Assembly (NCBI GenBank): GCA_021297975.1
Contig: JAJTHO010000055.1
Location: 1 to 14,202 of the forward strand
From: Alphaproteobacteria bacterium
GTDB taxonomy: Bacteria > Pseudomonadota > Alphaproteobacteria > JAJTHO01
Direction: 5' to 3'
Length of the DNA: 14,202 nt
Part shown: positions 7,659 through 14,202 of the stretch, one piece after another
Position numbering within the stretch: position 1 is the stretch's first letter
Layout: every line of letters starts with the position of its first letter
Notes under the pieces: model-generated
What the model was told of the DNA's origin: nothing
The model's database searches: none
The model's input: the letters and a program-made list of their open reading frames with translations, nothing else
Made by a program: the position numbers and the translations under genes

Positions 7659-7684
7659 GCGGCTAAACATCGCGGCCAAACATC
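7659..7684. repeat. Two-copy 13-base tandem repeat in non-coding DNA
   Basis: GCGGCTAAACATC (7659-7671) is followed directly by GCGGCCAAACATC (7672-7684), which differs at one base. It lies between the tRNA-Leu 3' end and the coiled-coil gene. Its role is unknown; it could be a direct-repeat binding site or a small slippage duplication. Confidence 0.6.
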
Positions 7685-7690
7685 CAAGAG

Positions 7691-7729
7691 TGTTTCGGAT
7701 GGAGCATGAGGGGTGCGCCACCCGAAACA
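7691..7729. repeat. Inverted repeat just downstream of tRNA-Leu
   Basis: TGTTTCGG (7691-7698) and CCGAAACA (7722-7729) are perfect 8-base complements. Nested inside is a competing small stem GGGTG-CGC-CACCC (7711-7723). In the direction of the tRNA (minus strand) the outer stem begins about 12 bases after the CCA end. No T-run follows, so it may be a processing or termination structure, but not a classical terminator. Confidence 0.45.
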
Positions 7730-7740
7730 GAAGAATACGC

Positions 7741-7825
7741 TGGTGCGGTCAAGAAGACTCGAACTTCCACGGGTTGCCCCACAGCGACCTCAACGCTGCG
7801 CGTCTACCAATTCCGCCATGACCGC
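7741..7825 (-). tRNA. tRNA-Leu (anticodon GAG)
   Basis: The reverse strand folds as a complete class II tRNA of 85 bases. The acceptor stem GCGGTCA pairs with TGACCGC, followed by discriminator A and an encoded CCA. The D-arm contains AATTGGTAGAC. The anticodon stem CAGCG/CGCTG encloses loop TTGAGGT, giving anticodon GAG (7791-7789), which reads CUC/CUU. The long variable arm GGGGCAACCC is typical of tRNA-Leu, and the T-arm has GTTCGAGTC. The gene is divergent from pcm, and its 5' end is 82 bases from the preferred pcm start. A possible promoter (TTGCAT, 17 bases, TAGCAG on the minus strand) would lie over the pcm leader, but it is weak. Confidence 0.96.
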
Positions 7826-7897
7826 ACGGTGTGGAGGAATCTGCTAGCAGATGTTTTTTCGCAATGCAAATCCCTTTACGTTTTTAATGGAGCTGTT

Positions 7898-7901
7898 AGG
7901 A
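7898..7901 (+). promoter_or_regulatory. Ribosome binding site deciding the pcm start
   Basis: AGGA lies six bases before the ATG at 7908. The longer in-frame starts at 7851 and 7887 have no Shine-Dalgarno sequence at a proper distance, so 7908 is preferred. Confidence 0.6.
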
Positions 7902-7907
7902 ACAGAT

Positions 7908-8594
7908 ATGCATGTGCGCGCCAACCGAAATATTCGTTTTTTGATGGAGCTGCGCCGTGCGGGCATCCATGATGTGCCGCTGCTTTCCGCTATTGAGCGT
8001 CTGCCGCGTGAGCACTTTGTGCCCGCGTCGTTCATAGACCAAGCTTATGAAAATATCGCCCTACCGATTGCTTGCGGCCAGACAACTAGCCAGCCGGTTC
8101 TTGTTGCGGAAATGGTGCAGTATTTGCAATTAGAAAAACGCCATAAGGTTTTAGAAATCGGCACGGGAACGGGATACCAGACGGCGCTATTGGCCAAGCT
8201 GTCGCGTCGGGTTTACACTATTGATAAATACAGGGAACTTATACAATTGGCAGAGCTTTCCTGGCGCGAACTCAGCATCCCCAACATCACAGCGATTGCG
8301 GGCGATGGGCTCGCCGACTGGCAAGGCCAAGCGCCGTTTGACCGTATTATCGTCTGTGCTGCTTTGCCGGAAATACCGCATGTTCTGGCCGAGCAGTTGA
8401 CCGATGGCGGATTACTGCTTGCCCCCGTTGGGCGCGAAGGGCAGCCGCAAGAGCTTATCGCCTGGCGCCGCGTTGCGGGCGGTTGGATAGAAGAGATAGT
8501 GCGCCCGGTGCGTTTTGTTGGTTGCGTTAGTCCCCTATTAACGGCTATGCTTGATAACGAACCATTACAACAAGAAGAAGCGTTACGCGCATGA
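7908..8594 (+). CDS. pcm: Protein-L-isoaspartate O-methyltransferase
   Basis: Pcm transfers a methyl group from S-adenosylmethionine to isoaspartyl residues in age-damaged proteins and so starts their repair in the cytoplasm. From the ATG at 7908 it has 228 residues, close to the usual 205-225. The frame is open back to an ATG at 7851, which would add 19 residues. Family motifs are the substrate loop GQTTSQPVLVAEM (57-69), SAM motif I VLEIGTGTGYQT (81-92), the acidic motif YTIDKY, AGDGLADW and a post-motif FDRIIVCAALPEIP; all are intact. Its stop overlaps the next start (ATGA at 8591-8594), so it is coupled to the NlpD-like gene, echoing the pcm-nlpD order known from other proteobacteria. No surE is seen upstream; a tRNA gene occupies that side. 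Confidence 0.95.
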   Translation: MHVRANRNIRFLMELRRAGIHDVPLLSAIERLPREHFVPASFIDQAYENIALPIACGQTTSQPVLVAEMVQYLQLEKRHKVLEIGTGTGYQTALLAKLSRRVYTIDKYRELIQLAELSWRELSIPNITAIAGDGLADWQGQAPFDRIIVCAALPEIPHVLAEQLTDGGLLLAPVGREGQPQELIAWRRVAGGWIEEIVRPVRFVGCVSPLLTAMLDNEPLQQEEALRA

Positions 8595-9592
8595 AAAAAC
8601 TCAGCACGATAGTTCTTTGTTTGCTAGCGGCGGCCTGTGCACCGCATGTGGCGGATGAGCCGAACGCGGCTATTAATCATGCTGTTGCGCCGCTGCCCTC
8701 TGCGCCAAACCCTAGCCGCACTAACGTTGGCATACAGGAATTATCCCCTGTTGATTATGGCTCGAAAGCGGTAGTGTCTTCATCCTCCTTAAACGACACA
8801 GAGGACTCTATTAAACCGCGTTCCTTGAAACTCGATGATCCGTATGAGTACCCGGCGTCGACGTCAGCAAAAACGGCAGCTGATTCTTTTGAAGAGCACA
8901 CGGTTGCTCTTGGTGATACGGTGTACAGCTTGGCGCGCCGCTATGAAACCACGCCGAAAGATATTATCGCCCTCAATAATCTGCCAGCGCCGCATGGTTT
9001 GAACGTTGGGCAGAAAGTAAAAATTCGCAAAATTCAGCGGGAAACAAAGGCGGTTTTACCACCGCGCTTGCCGCAATCGGCGCAGCGGCTCTGGAATGTG
9101 CCGCAACGCCAGGCGGGATTATACTTACCGCGTGACCGAAAAGGCGCGCTCATGGCTTGGCCAGTTCAGGGGCGCGTAGTCGCGGACTACGGCGACGTTG
9201 GTAAGGGACAGCGCAACGACGGTATTAATATCGCTGCTGCAAAGGGCTCGCCTGTGCGGGCTGCAGACAACGGTATTGTTGCTTATGTTGGTGACAAAAT
9301 TAAGGGCTTTGGCAATCTTGTTTTGCTGCGCCACCCAGGCGGCTTTGTAACCGCGTATGCCCACAATGACAAAATCACTGTTCGGCCAGGAAGCTATGTA
9401 AAGCGCGGCGAGACAATTGCTTTAGTTGGCAACACCGGCGCTATTGATGAGCCGCAGGTTCATTTTCAAGTGCGCAAGGGGAAAAGTCCGGTTGATCCCT
9501 TGGCGTATTTGGAGCGCGTTCCTGCAACACCGAATACCAAGCCTGAGCTACTAGCATCACGCAAAATGAGTATTTTTGGTGAGTATAATTAG
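8591..9592 (+). CDS. nlpD: NlpD-like lipoprotein: LysM plus degenerate M23 domain, probable amidase activator
   Basis: This probable outer-membrane lipoprotein would activate a periplasmic N-acetylmuramyl-L-alanine amidase during septum splitting. The 333 residues start with a lipoprotein signal whose lipobox LLAAAC puts the lipidated Cys at 16. A disordered Ser/Pro/Ala-rich linker (about 20-98) is followed by one LysM peptidoglycan-binding domain (about 102-147: HTVALGDTVYSLARRYETT, then LNVGQKVKI). The M23/LytM domain covers about 188-307. Its first zinc motif HxxxD is replaced by NDGIN (209-213) and the terminal HxH reads QVH (289-291), so the metal site is lost, as in NlpD and EnvC. It overlaps pcm by four bases. 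The symbol is by architecture and context; the amidase partner is not in the window. Confidence 0.9.
   Translation: MKKLSTIVLCLLAAACAPHVADEPNAAINHAVAPLPSAPNPSRTNVGIQELSPVDYGSKAVVSSSSLNDTEDSIKPRSLKLDDPYEYPASTSAKTAADSFEEHTVALGDTVYSLARRYETTPKDIIALNNLPAPHGLNVGQKVKIRKIQRETKAVLPPRLPQSAQRLWNVPQRQAGLYLPRDRKGALMAWPVQGRVVADYGDVGKGQRNDGINIAAAKGSPVRAADNGIVAYVGDKIKGFGNLVLLRHPGGFVTAYAHNDKITVRPGSYVKRGETIALVGNTGAIDEPQVHFQVRKGKSPVDPLAYLERVPATPNTKPELLASRKMSIFGEYN
9584..9589 (+). promoter_or_regulatory. Perfect -10-like hexamer upstream of pyrF, weak evidence
   Basis: TATAAT occurs at the very end of the nlpD-like coding region (its last Tyr-Asn codons), 15 bases before the pyrF ATG. I see no matching -35 box at 16-18 bases and TG is one base too far away for an extended -10. 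It may let pyrF be transcribed separately, or be chance. Confidence 0.25.
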
Positions 9593-9604
9593 TGCTCATC
9601 ACGC

Positions 9605-10291
9605 ATGATCCTCAGTATAAACCCTAAACAACTTTTTATTGCACTAGATAGCAGCGATGCTGATGCGGCGCTCTCTCTTGCAAAAACGCTTGCGCCCACG
9701 GGGGTTAGTCTGAAATTGGGCTTAGAATTTTACAGCCGCTACGGCGGCGCAGGGCTTGCCCCCTTTTGCGCACTGAAGATGCCGATATTTCTGGATTTAA
9801 AACTGCACGACATACCGAACACAGTGGCGGCGGCGGTGCGCAATGTTGCCGCATTAGGGGTTCAGTATCTCACCGTTCACGCCGGTGGTGGAAGCGCGAT
9901 GCTCCGCGCAGCAGTGGAAGCCGCCGGGAGTAATGTGAAAATCCTTGCCGTTACTATCCTTACCAGCCTTGATAGCAACGCCTTGAAGGAAATAGGGTAT
10001 AGCGGCACACCTGATCAGGCTGTCTTGCGACTGGCGTTGCTAGCCGCAGAAAGTGGCTGTGCGGGGATTGTTTGTTCACCGCAGGAAGTTGCGGCCGTGC
10101 GGGCGGTACATGGTCAACGGCTATCTTACATAACCCCCGGTATTCGCCCCTTGGGCAGCGACACGGGCGATCAACGCCGCACCGCCACACCGCAGCAGGC
10201 GATAAGCGCCGGTGCGGACTTTCTGGTCATTGGCAGGCCAGTTACCGGGGCAGAAAATCCCGCCCAAGCAATAAAAAATCTTCTAAATTAA
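9605..10291 (+). CDS. pyrF: Orotidine-5'-phosphate decarboxylase
   Basis: PyrF decarboxylates OMP to UMP, the last step of de novo pyrimidine synthesis, in the cytoplasm. The 228-residue length is typical of the short bacterial subfamily. The barrel residues are all visible: D15 (FIALDSSD), K37 (VSLKLGLEFY), and the catalytic Asp-Lys-Asp set in FLDLKLHDIPNTV (D64, K66, D69). Later come the pyrimidine/phosphate elements VHAGGG, ITPGIRP and the phosphate loop DFLVIGRPVT. The ATG follows the lipoprotein stop by 12 bases, with no clear Shine-Dalgarno sequence. It therefore may be read from the pcm-nlpD transcript or from a weak local promoter. Confidence 0.96.
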   Translation: MILSINPKQLFIALDSSDADAALSLAKTLAPTGVSLKLGLEFYSRYGGAGLAPFCALKMPIFLDLKLHDIPNTVAAAVRNVAALGVQYLTVHAGGGSAMLRAAVEAAGSNVKILAVTILTSLDSNALKEIGYSGTPDQAVLRLALLAAESGCAGIVCSPQEVAAVRAVHGQRLSYITPGIRPLGSDTGDQRRTATPQQAISAGADFLVIGRPVTGAENPAQAIKNLLN

Positions 10292-10315
10292 CAAATCTTA
10301 ACCACTTTTTATATT
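10288..10315 (+). promoter_or_regulatory. Predicted promoter of the EAL-domain gene
   Basis: TTAACA (10288-10293; 5 of 6) is followed after 16 bases by TATATT (10310-10315; 5 of 6). The -35 box overlaps the pyrF stop codon. The predicted start near 10322 gives a leader of about 18 bases. This suggests that the signalling gene has its own transcription. Confidence 0.45.
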
Positions 10316-10339
10316 TTAGGCGTCAGCGTAGATTTAGAT

Positions 10340-12064
10340 ATGAGCACCGATTCCATCCGCGCGGAGAGAGACCGTTTTGTGGCATTTTCTTTTGCCTCTG
10401 CGGACTTGTTGATGGAAATGGATCCGGCAACCGGAGTGGTGCTATTCGCCAGCGGCGCAGCCAAAGCCATAACCCGCCATTCCATTCAAGAGCTTGTGGG
10501 TAAATCTTTTTTGAATTTTCTACTTCCCGCCGACCGCACGATTATACAGCAAAAATTCGCACAGATTAAGGCGGGCGGCAGGATGCAGCCCGCATTGGTG
10601 CGTGTAGTGCATGAGCCGAAAGTGCATATATCGGTTATTTTTGGCGGCTGTCGTCTGCCTAATAGCTCTAATTATTACGTAACCGCAACGATTGCTGACA
10701 GACTCATTGGTGAAGGCTCGGATAATGAATATCGCGATTCTGAAACCGGCTTGCTCGATACCGCCAGTTTTGCCGATAAAGCGGCGAGGATGATTGATTT
10801 AGCCTCGGTTGAAGGCTCCAGCAGCAAGGTAACGTTGGTGGATTTGGGGGATGTGTCCACTTTTTTGAAGACATCGAAACCCGAAGACCAGGAACATTTC
10901 TTTGCCCAGGTTGGGGCTTTTCTGCGTACCAGTTCGCTTGATGGCGATAGCGCGGCGCGGCTGGATGCCGGAAAATTTGGTGTGGTGCATAGCGATAGCG
11001 TTACTGATAATGAAATCAAAGGCTTCATAAGCAATCTAACTAAAGAACTCGACCCAAAGAAAAAGGGACAAAAAGTTCAAACGGTTGAAATTAGCACCGA
11101 TGGTGCGCAGCTCGGCCAGCAGGACGCCGTCAAGGCTTTGCTCTACTCGGTCAATAAATTTGCGGAATCTGGCGCAGAAAACTTTACGATTGGAAATTTG
11201 AGTGATAGTTTGAACCAATTAATGGACGAAACTCTAACTAAAGTGTCCGCGCTGCGCTCCGCAGTGAGCGAAGATGATTTTCACCTGGTTTTCCAGCCGA
11301 TTGTGAGCTTAAAGAACCGTATGCCGCATCATTATGAGGCATTGAGCCGCTTTGCCGGCGACCGCACACCGTTTCAGGTTGTCACCTTCGCCGAAGAGGT
11401 CGGCATGGTGGAAGAATTCGATATGGCTGTGTGCCATAAGGCGCTACAGCAAGTAATCGACCTCACCAGTCAGGGTAAACGCATTCCGATTGCCGTGAAT
11501 TTATCGGCGCAATCTCTTGAAAGCACACTGTTTATCGCCAGTCTCCGCCGGATGCTGGAGCCGCACAGCAAAATCCGCAGCTGCATTATGTTTGAGCTGA
11601 CGGAATCCAGCCACGTTGGCGATTTCGACCGCGTGAACGGCGCGCTGCAAATGCTGCGTCATGATGGGCATCAGGTATGCTTGGATGATGTGGGTGCGGG
11701 GGCGACGTCTTTTCAGTATATCCGCCGGTTGCAAGTTGATTTTATTAAGATTGACGGTAGCTATGTGCAGAATATGGCAACAGATAACCGTGACCGTTCC
11801 TTTGTCCGCGCGATAAGCCAACTAAGCCGCGATTTATCCGTCCAATCTATCGGCGAAATGGTGGAAACCGAAGAGCAGGCGAAAATTTTAGTCGATGAGA
11901 ACGTGGGCTATGGCCAGGGCTGGCTGTTTGGTCGCCCTGGTGCTTTAACCATCGAGGATTTAGAAAAAGCGATGGCAATCCCAACAACGGGCGGGATTAA
12001 CAAAACGCCGAATAAGGCCTTTATTCCGCCAAGTGGCAGCACCAGCCGCCCGGCTACACTCTAA
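10340..12064 (+). CDS. PAS - degenerate GGDEF - EAL protein, putative c-di-GMP phosphodiesterase
   Basis: The 574-residue protein has no membrane helix and should act in the cytoplasm on the second messenger cyclic di-GMP. Residues about 12-120 look like a PAS sensor domain (VVLFASGAAKAITRH, VGKSFLNFLLPADR). Residues about 130-295 are GGDEF-like, but the active-site loop reads RLDAGKFG (207-214), where DAGKF replaces GGDEF, so no cyclase activity is expected. The EAL domain spans about 312-542 with YEALSRF (E333), N387 (AVNLSA), E419 (FELTES), D449-D450, K470 (FIKIDGSYV), E506 and Q526 (GYGQGWLFGRP), so the metal and base residues seem kept. Loop 6 reads DDVGAGATSF instead of the common DDFGTGYSS. 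A Pro/Thr/Ser-rich tail follows. It sits between pyrF and the rRNA methyltransferase gene with no obvious functional link. Confidence 0.9.
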   Translation: MSTDSIRAERDRFVAFSFASADLLMEMDPATGVVLFASGAAKAITRHSIQELVGKSFLNFLLPADRTIIQQKFAQIKAGGRMQPALVRVVHEPKVHISVIFGGCRLPNSSNYYVTATIADRLIGEGSDNEYRDSETGLLDTASFADKAARMIDLASVEGSSSKVTLVDLGDVSTFLKTSKPEDQEHFFAQVGAFLRTSSLDGDSAARLDAGKFGVVHSDSVTDNEIKGFISNLTKELDPKKKGQKVQTVEISTDGAQLGQQDAVKALLYSVNKFAESGAENFTIGNLSDSLNQLMDETLTKVSALRSAVSEDDFHLVFQPIVSLKNRMPHHYEALSRFAGDRTPFQVVTFAEEVGMVEEFDMAVCHKALQQVIDLTSQGKRIPIAVNLSAQSLESTLFIASLRRMLEPHSKIRSCIMFELTESSHVGDFDRVNGALQMLRHDGHQVCLDDVGAGATSFQYIRRLQVDFIKIDGSYVQNMATDNRDRSFVRAISQLSRDLSVQSIGEMVETEEQAKILVDENVGYGQGWLFGRPGALTIEDLEKAMAIPTTGGINKTPNKAFIPPSGSTSRPATL

Positions 12065-12081
12065 TGCGCGCTGTATAAATC

Positions 12082-13380
12082 ATGACTCCTGCTGCGCAGT
12101 GTGCCTCTGTTATTGATATTCTTAAGCCCATTTTAGAGGCGCAGAAACCTGCGGATAGAGTCGCGCAGGCCTATTTCAAAAATCACCGTTTTGTCGGCAG
12201 CCACGACCGCAACGCGATTACCTCGCTACTTTACGGCATTATCCGCCATTACCACCGCTTAAGCTGGCATATTCACCGGGCGCAGGTAGAGCTTACCCCG
12301 CGCACGTTGCTGCTCGCGTATATGGCTCTCGTGGCGGCGCGTCCGGCCGGGATGATTACGGCGCTGTATAGCGGCGAGCAGCATTCCCCCGCACCGCTTG
12401 GTGATGCCGAGAATGGCCTGCTTAAGCGCCTTGCCGGGCAACAGCTAGAACAGTCCACCATCCCTGATGCCGTGCGCTATGAATGCCCAGATTGGCTAGA
12501 GGCAACGCTCTTATCACGGTATGGCGATGATTTTGTGCCGCTGCTAGCGTCACTCCGTCATGAGGCGGGTGTGGATGTGCGCATCAACCCGCTGCGCTGG
12601 ACGCGGGAGGAGGCGCTGCGTGAGCTGTCCGGTCTAAAACTTAGCACAACAAAACTCTCGCCGCTGGGAATGCGGGCGCAGGCACGTTTTGCCTATAACC
12701 AGATTGCCGCCTTACAAGATGGCCGCTTGGAAATTCAGGACGAAAGCTCACAAATTTGCGGCCTGCTCGTGGACGCGGAGCCTGGCATGGCGGTGGTGGA
12801 TCTCTGCGCCGGGGCAGGGGGTAAGACGCTGCTGCTGGCCGCCTTGATGCAGAACAAAGGGCGACTTGTTGCCAGTGATGTGAATGATAAGCGCCTAGCG
12901 CAATGCGAAAAACGCTTGAAAAAAGCGGGGGTACAGAACACGCAAGTGCGCCTTGCGGATAAGCGTTGGCGTGAGAACAATGCGGCAAAGTTTGACCGCG
13001 TGCTCATTGATGCGCCGTGTACAGGATCGGGTACGTGGCGGCGCAATCCGGATGCGCGGCTGCGCTATAACGCGGTGGATTTGGCTGAGATGGTCACCGT
13101 ACAGCGTGATCTGCTGCGACAGGGGCAAAAACTGGTTAAGCCCGGCGGGCGACTGGTCTATTCCACCTGCTCCCTGCTGGATGCGGAAAATGAAGCGCAA
13201 ATGGCCTGGTTTGCAGGCGAATACCCCGGTTTTGTGGCTGAGCCGCTCGCGCCTATTGCGGAAAAACAAGGTTTAACAGGTTTGGCCTTAGGGCAGGGGG
13301 CTCATTCATTGCAACTGCTGCCGCATACGCATGGGACGGATGGTTTTTTTGTCAGTGTGTGGCGGCGTTCCGACGCTTGA
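12082..13380 (+). CDS. rsmB: RsmB/NOP-family 16S rRNA cytosine-C5 methyltransferase
   Basis: This cytoplasmic enzyme would methylate a cytosine (m5C967 type in E. coli numbering) in 16S rRNA using SAM. The 432 residues comprise an N-terminal helical region (about 1-120) with RVAQAYFKNHRFVGSHDR and YGIIRHYHRL, reminiscent of the NusB-like part of RsmB, then the Rossmann methyltransferase. SAM motif I is VVDLCAGAGGKT (238-249), motif IV DAPCTGSGTWRRNPD has C313, and motif VI YSTCSLL has the nucleophile C363; both Cys are intact. The protein ends GFFVSVWRR, typical of the family. Its start lies 17 bases after the EAL gene stop, without a recognisable Shine-Dalgarno sequence. RsmB is the best fit, but other NOP-family m5C enzymes cannot be fully excluded by eye. 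Confidence 0.9.
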   Translation: MTPAAQCASVIDILKPILEAQKPADRVAQAYFKNHRFVGSHDRNAITSLLYGIIRHYHRLSWHIHRAQVELTPRTLLLAYMALVAARPAGMITALYSGEQHSPAPLGDAENGLLKRLAGQQLEQSTIPDAVRYECPDWLEATLLSRYGDDFVPLLASLRHEAGVDVRINPLRWTREEALRELSGLKLSTTKLSPLGMRAQARFAYNQIAALQDGRLEIQDESSQICGLLVDAEPGMAVVDLCAGAGGKTLLLAALMQNKGRLVASDVNDKRLAQCEKRLKKAGVQNTQVRLADKRWRENNAAKFDRVLIDAPCTGSGTWRRNPDARLRYNAVDLAEMVTVQRDLLRQGQKLVKPGGRLVYSTCSLLDAENEAQMAWFAGEYPGFVAEPLAPIAEKQGLTGLALGQGAHSLQLLPHTHGTDGFFVSVWRRSDA

Positions 13381-13391
13381 TGCAACAAAAA

Positions 13392-13420
13392 TTGCCTTTC
13401 CTAGTGTCTTTGAATAGAAT
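13392..13420 (+). promoter_or_regulatory. Predicted promoter of the class II DAHP synthase gene
   Basis: TTGCCT (13392-13397; 4 of 6) is followed after exactly 17 bases by TAGAAT (13415-13420; 5 of 6). The -10 ends six bases before the ATG at 13427, so transcription is predicted to start at or within a base or two of the start codon. Confidence 0.55.
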
Positions 13421-13426
13421 CAAAAA

Positions 13427-14202
13427 ATGACTCTCAATTGGACACCCACCACCTGGCGCACAAAGCCCATCAAACAACAGCCCAGCTATCCCGATGCAGC
13501 GGTTGTTGCCGACGTTGAAAAAGCCCTAAAAAAACAACCACCTCTCGTGTTTGCGGGCGAAGCGCGCCGGCTTAAAAAACACTTGGCCGAGGTAGGGGCG
13601 GGCAGGGCGTTCCTATTGCAAGGCGGGGATTGCGCCGAGAGCTTTGCCGAGTTCAGCGCCGATAACATCCGCGACACTTTCCGTGTGCTGCTGCAAATGG
13701 CGGTGGTGATGACGTACGGGGCGGCAAAACCGATTGTGAAGGTTGCCCGCATGGCCGGGCAATTTGCGAAACCGCGCAGCGATGATTTTGAAACCCAAGA
13801 CGGCCTAAAACTGCCCAGCTATCGCGGCGATATGGTCAACGGCATCGGCTTCACAGAAGGCGAGCGCATTCCCGATCCGCGCCGGATGCTAGAGGTGTAT
13901 CATCAGTCCGCCGCAACCTTGAATCTGATGCGGGCTTTTGCCAGCGGCGGCTATGCCGATTTACACGCGGTTCAGCGCTGGAACCTTGATTTTGCTAGAA
14001 ATTCCGCCCAGTCGGAAAAATACATCACGCTGGCCAATCGGATTTCTGAGGCACTGCGCTTTATGGAAGCCTGCGGCCTGACAGCGGCCAACACGCCGCA
14101 GCTGAGGGAAACGGAGGTCTTCACCAGTCACGAAGCCCTGCTGCTGCCCTTTGAAGAGGCCTTTGTCCGCACCGATTCCACCACCGGCGACTATTACGAC
14201 AC
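13427..14202 (+). CDS. Class II 3-deoxy-7-phosphoheptulonate (DAHP) synthase, C-terminus cut by window edge
   Basis: This enzyme joins phosphoenolpyruvate and erythrose 4-phosphate, the first step of the shikimate pathway to aromatic amino acids. The 258 residues visible (family about 440-470) begin MTLNWTPTTWRTKPI, a typical class II N-terminus. Motifs present are FLLQGGDCAESF with metal-binding C69, QMAVVMTYGAAKPIVKVAR (about 90-108), AGQFAKPRS, YRGDMVNG (132-139), RRMLEVYHQSA, NRISEALRFM and the segment FTSHEALLLPFEEAF. The frame is still open at 14202. No Shine-Dalgarno sequence precedes the ATG, and a good promoter sits so close that the mRNA may be leaderless. The gene is known as aroG, aroF or aroH in different species, so no symbol is assigned. 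Confidence 0.95.
   Translation, partial: MTLNWTPTTWRTKPIKQQPSYPDAAVVADVEKALKKQPPLVFAGEARRLKKHLAEVGAGRAFLLQGGDCAESFAEFSADNIRDTFRVLLQMAVVMTYGAAKPIVKVARMAGQFAKPRSDDFETQDGLKLPSYRGDMVNGIGFTEGERIPDPRRMLEVYHQSAATLNLMRAFASGGYADLHAVQRWNLDFARNSAQSEKYITLANRISEALRFMEACGLTAANTPQLRETEVFTSHEALLLPFEEAFVRTDSTTGDYYD

Noticed and set aside
7741..7825. The tRNA-Leu as the attachment site of an integrated element.
   Set aside because: No integrase, no duplicated tRNA 3' end and no accessory cargo are visible; the genes on both sides are ordinary chromosomal ones.
7624..7972. Short plus-strand frames running across the tRNA-Leu gene.
   Set aside because: They read through the complement of an intact tRNA and into the pcm start region in a different frame.
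12064..12078. A four-codon frame (ATG CGC GCT GTA TAA) that starts on the EAL gene stop codon and ends just before the rsmB start, possibly a coupling leader peptide.
   Set aside because: It is too short to support, with no Shine-Dalgarno sequence and no regulatory structure around it.
12074..12079. TATAAA just before the rsmB start as a -10 box.
   Set aside because: The transcript would begin inside the gene after the start codon, and no -35 box is seen at the right distance.

Overview
The window is a dense, mostly housekeeping stretch of a Gram-negative chromosome, most likely alphaproteobacterial. Supporting this are a divergent dapA / lytic transglycosylase pair, a class II DAHP synthase, a stand-alone RsmB-type rRNA methyltransferase, an inner-membrane adaptor/ABC type I secretion pair, and a pcm-nlpD pair. 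The species cannot be named from the sequence. I see no insertion sequence, integrase, phage gene or CRISPR array.

Layout: (1) 1-828, minus: dapA (lysine/diaminopimelate synthesis), cut by the window edge. (2) 829-908: a compact divergent promoter region. (3) 909-2948, plus: soluble lytic murein transglycosylase. (4) 2949-7556, minus: read in transcription order, a 278-residue coiled-coil protein of unknown function, then an extended -10 promoter, then a type I secretion ABC transporter with an inactive C39-like domain, then its HlyD-type adaptor. The adaptor ends directly against the transglycosylase stop codon. (5) 7557-7850: a non-coding patch with small repeats and an intact tRNA-Leu(GAG) on the minus strand. 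(6) 7908-13380, plus: pcm, an NlpD-like lipoprotein (ATGA overlap with pcm), pyrF, a PAS/degenerate-GGDEF/EAL c-di-GMP protein, and an RsmB-type m5C methyltransferase. (7) 13427-14202, plus: class II DAHP synthase, cut by the window edge.

Functionally, DapA (a peptidoglycan precursor pathway), Slt (glycan-strand cleavage) and the NlpD-like amidase activator all touch cell-wall turnover. The secretion pair forms the inner-membrane half of a type I exporter whose outer-membrane TolC-type partner and substrate are not in the window. PyrF, RsmB and DAHP synthase are ordinary metabolic or translation genes, with one c-di-GMP signalling gene among them.

I do not see a clearly novel multi-gene system. 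The observations most worth checking are: -10 boxes placed exactly six bases upstream of the dapA and DAHP synthase start codons, suggesting leaderless mRNAs; back-to-back -35 boxes in a small palindrome between dapA and slt; the uncharacterised coiled-coil protein with five exact heptads beside the secretion genes; and the zero-spacing convergent junction at 2948/2949.
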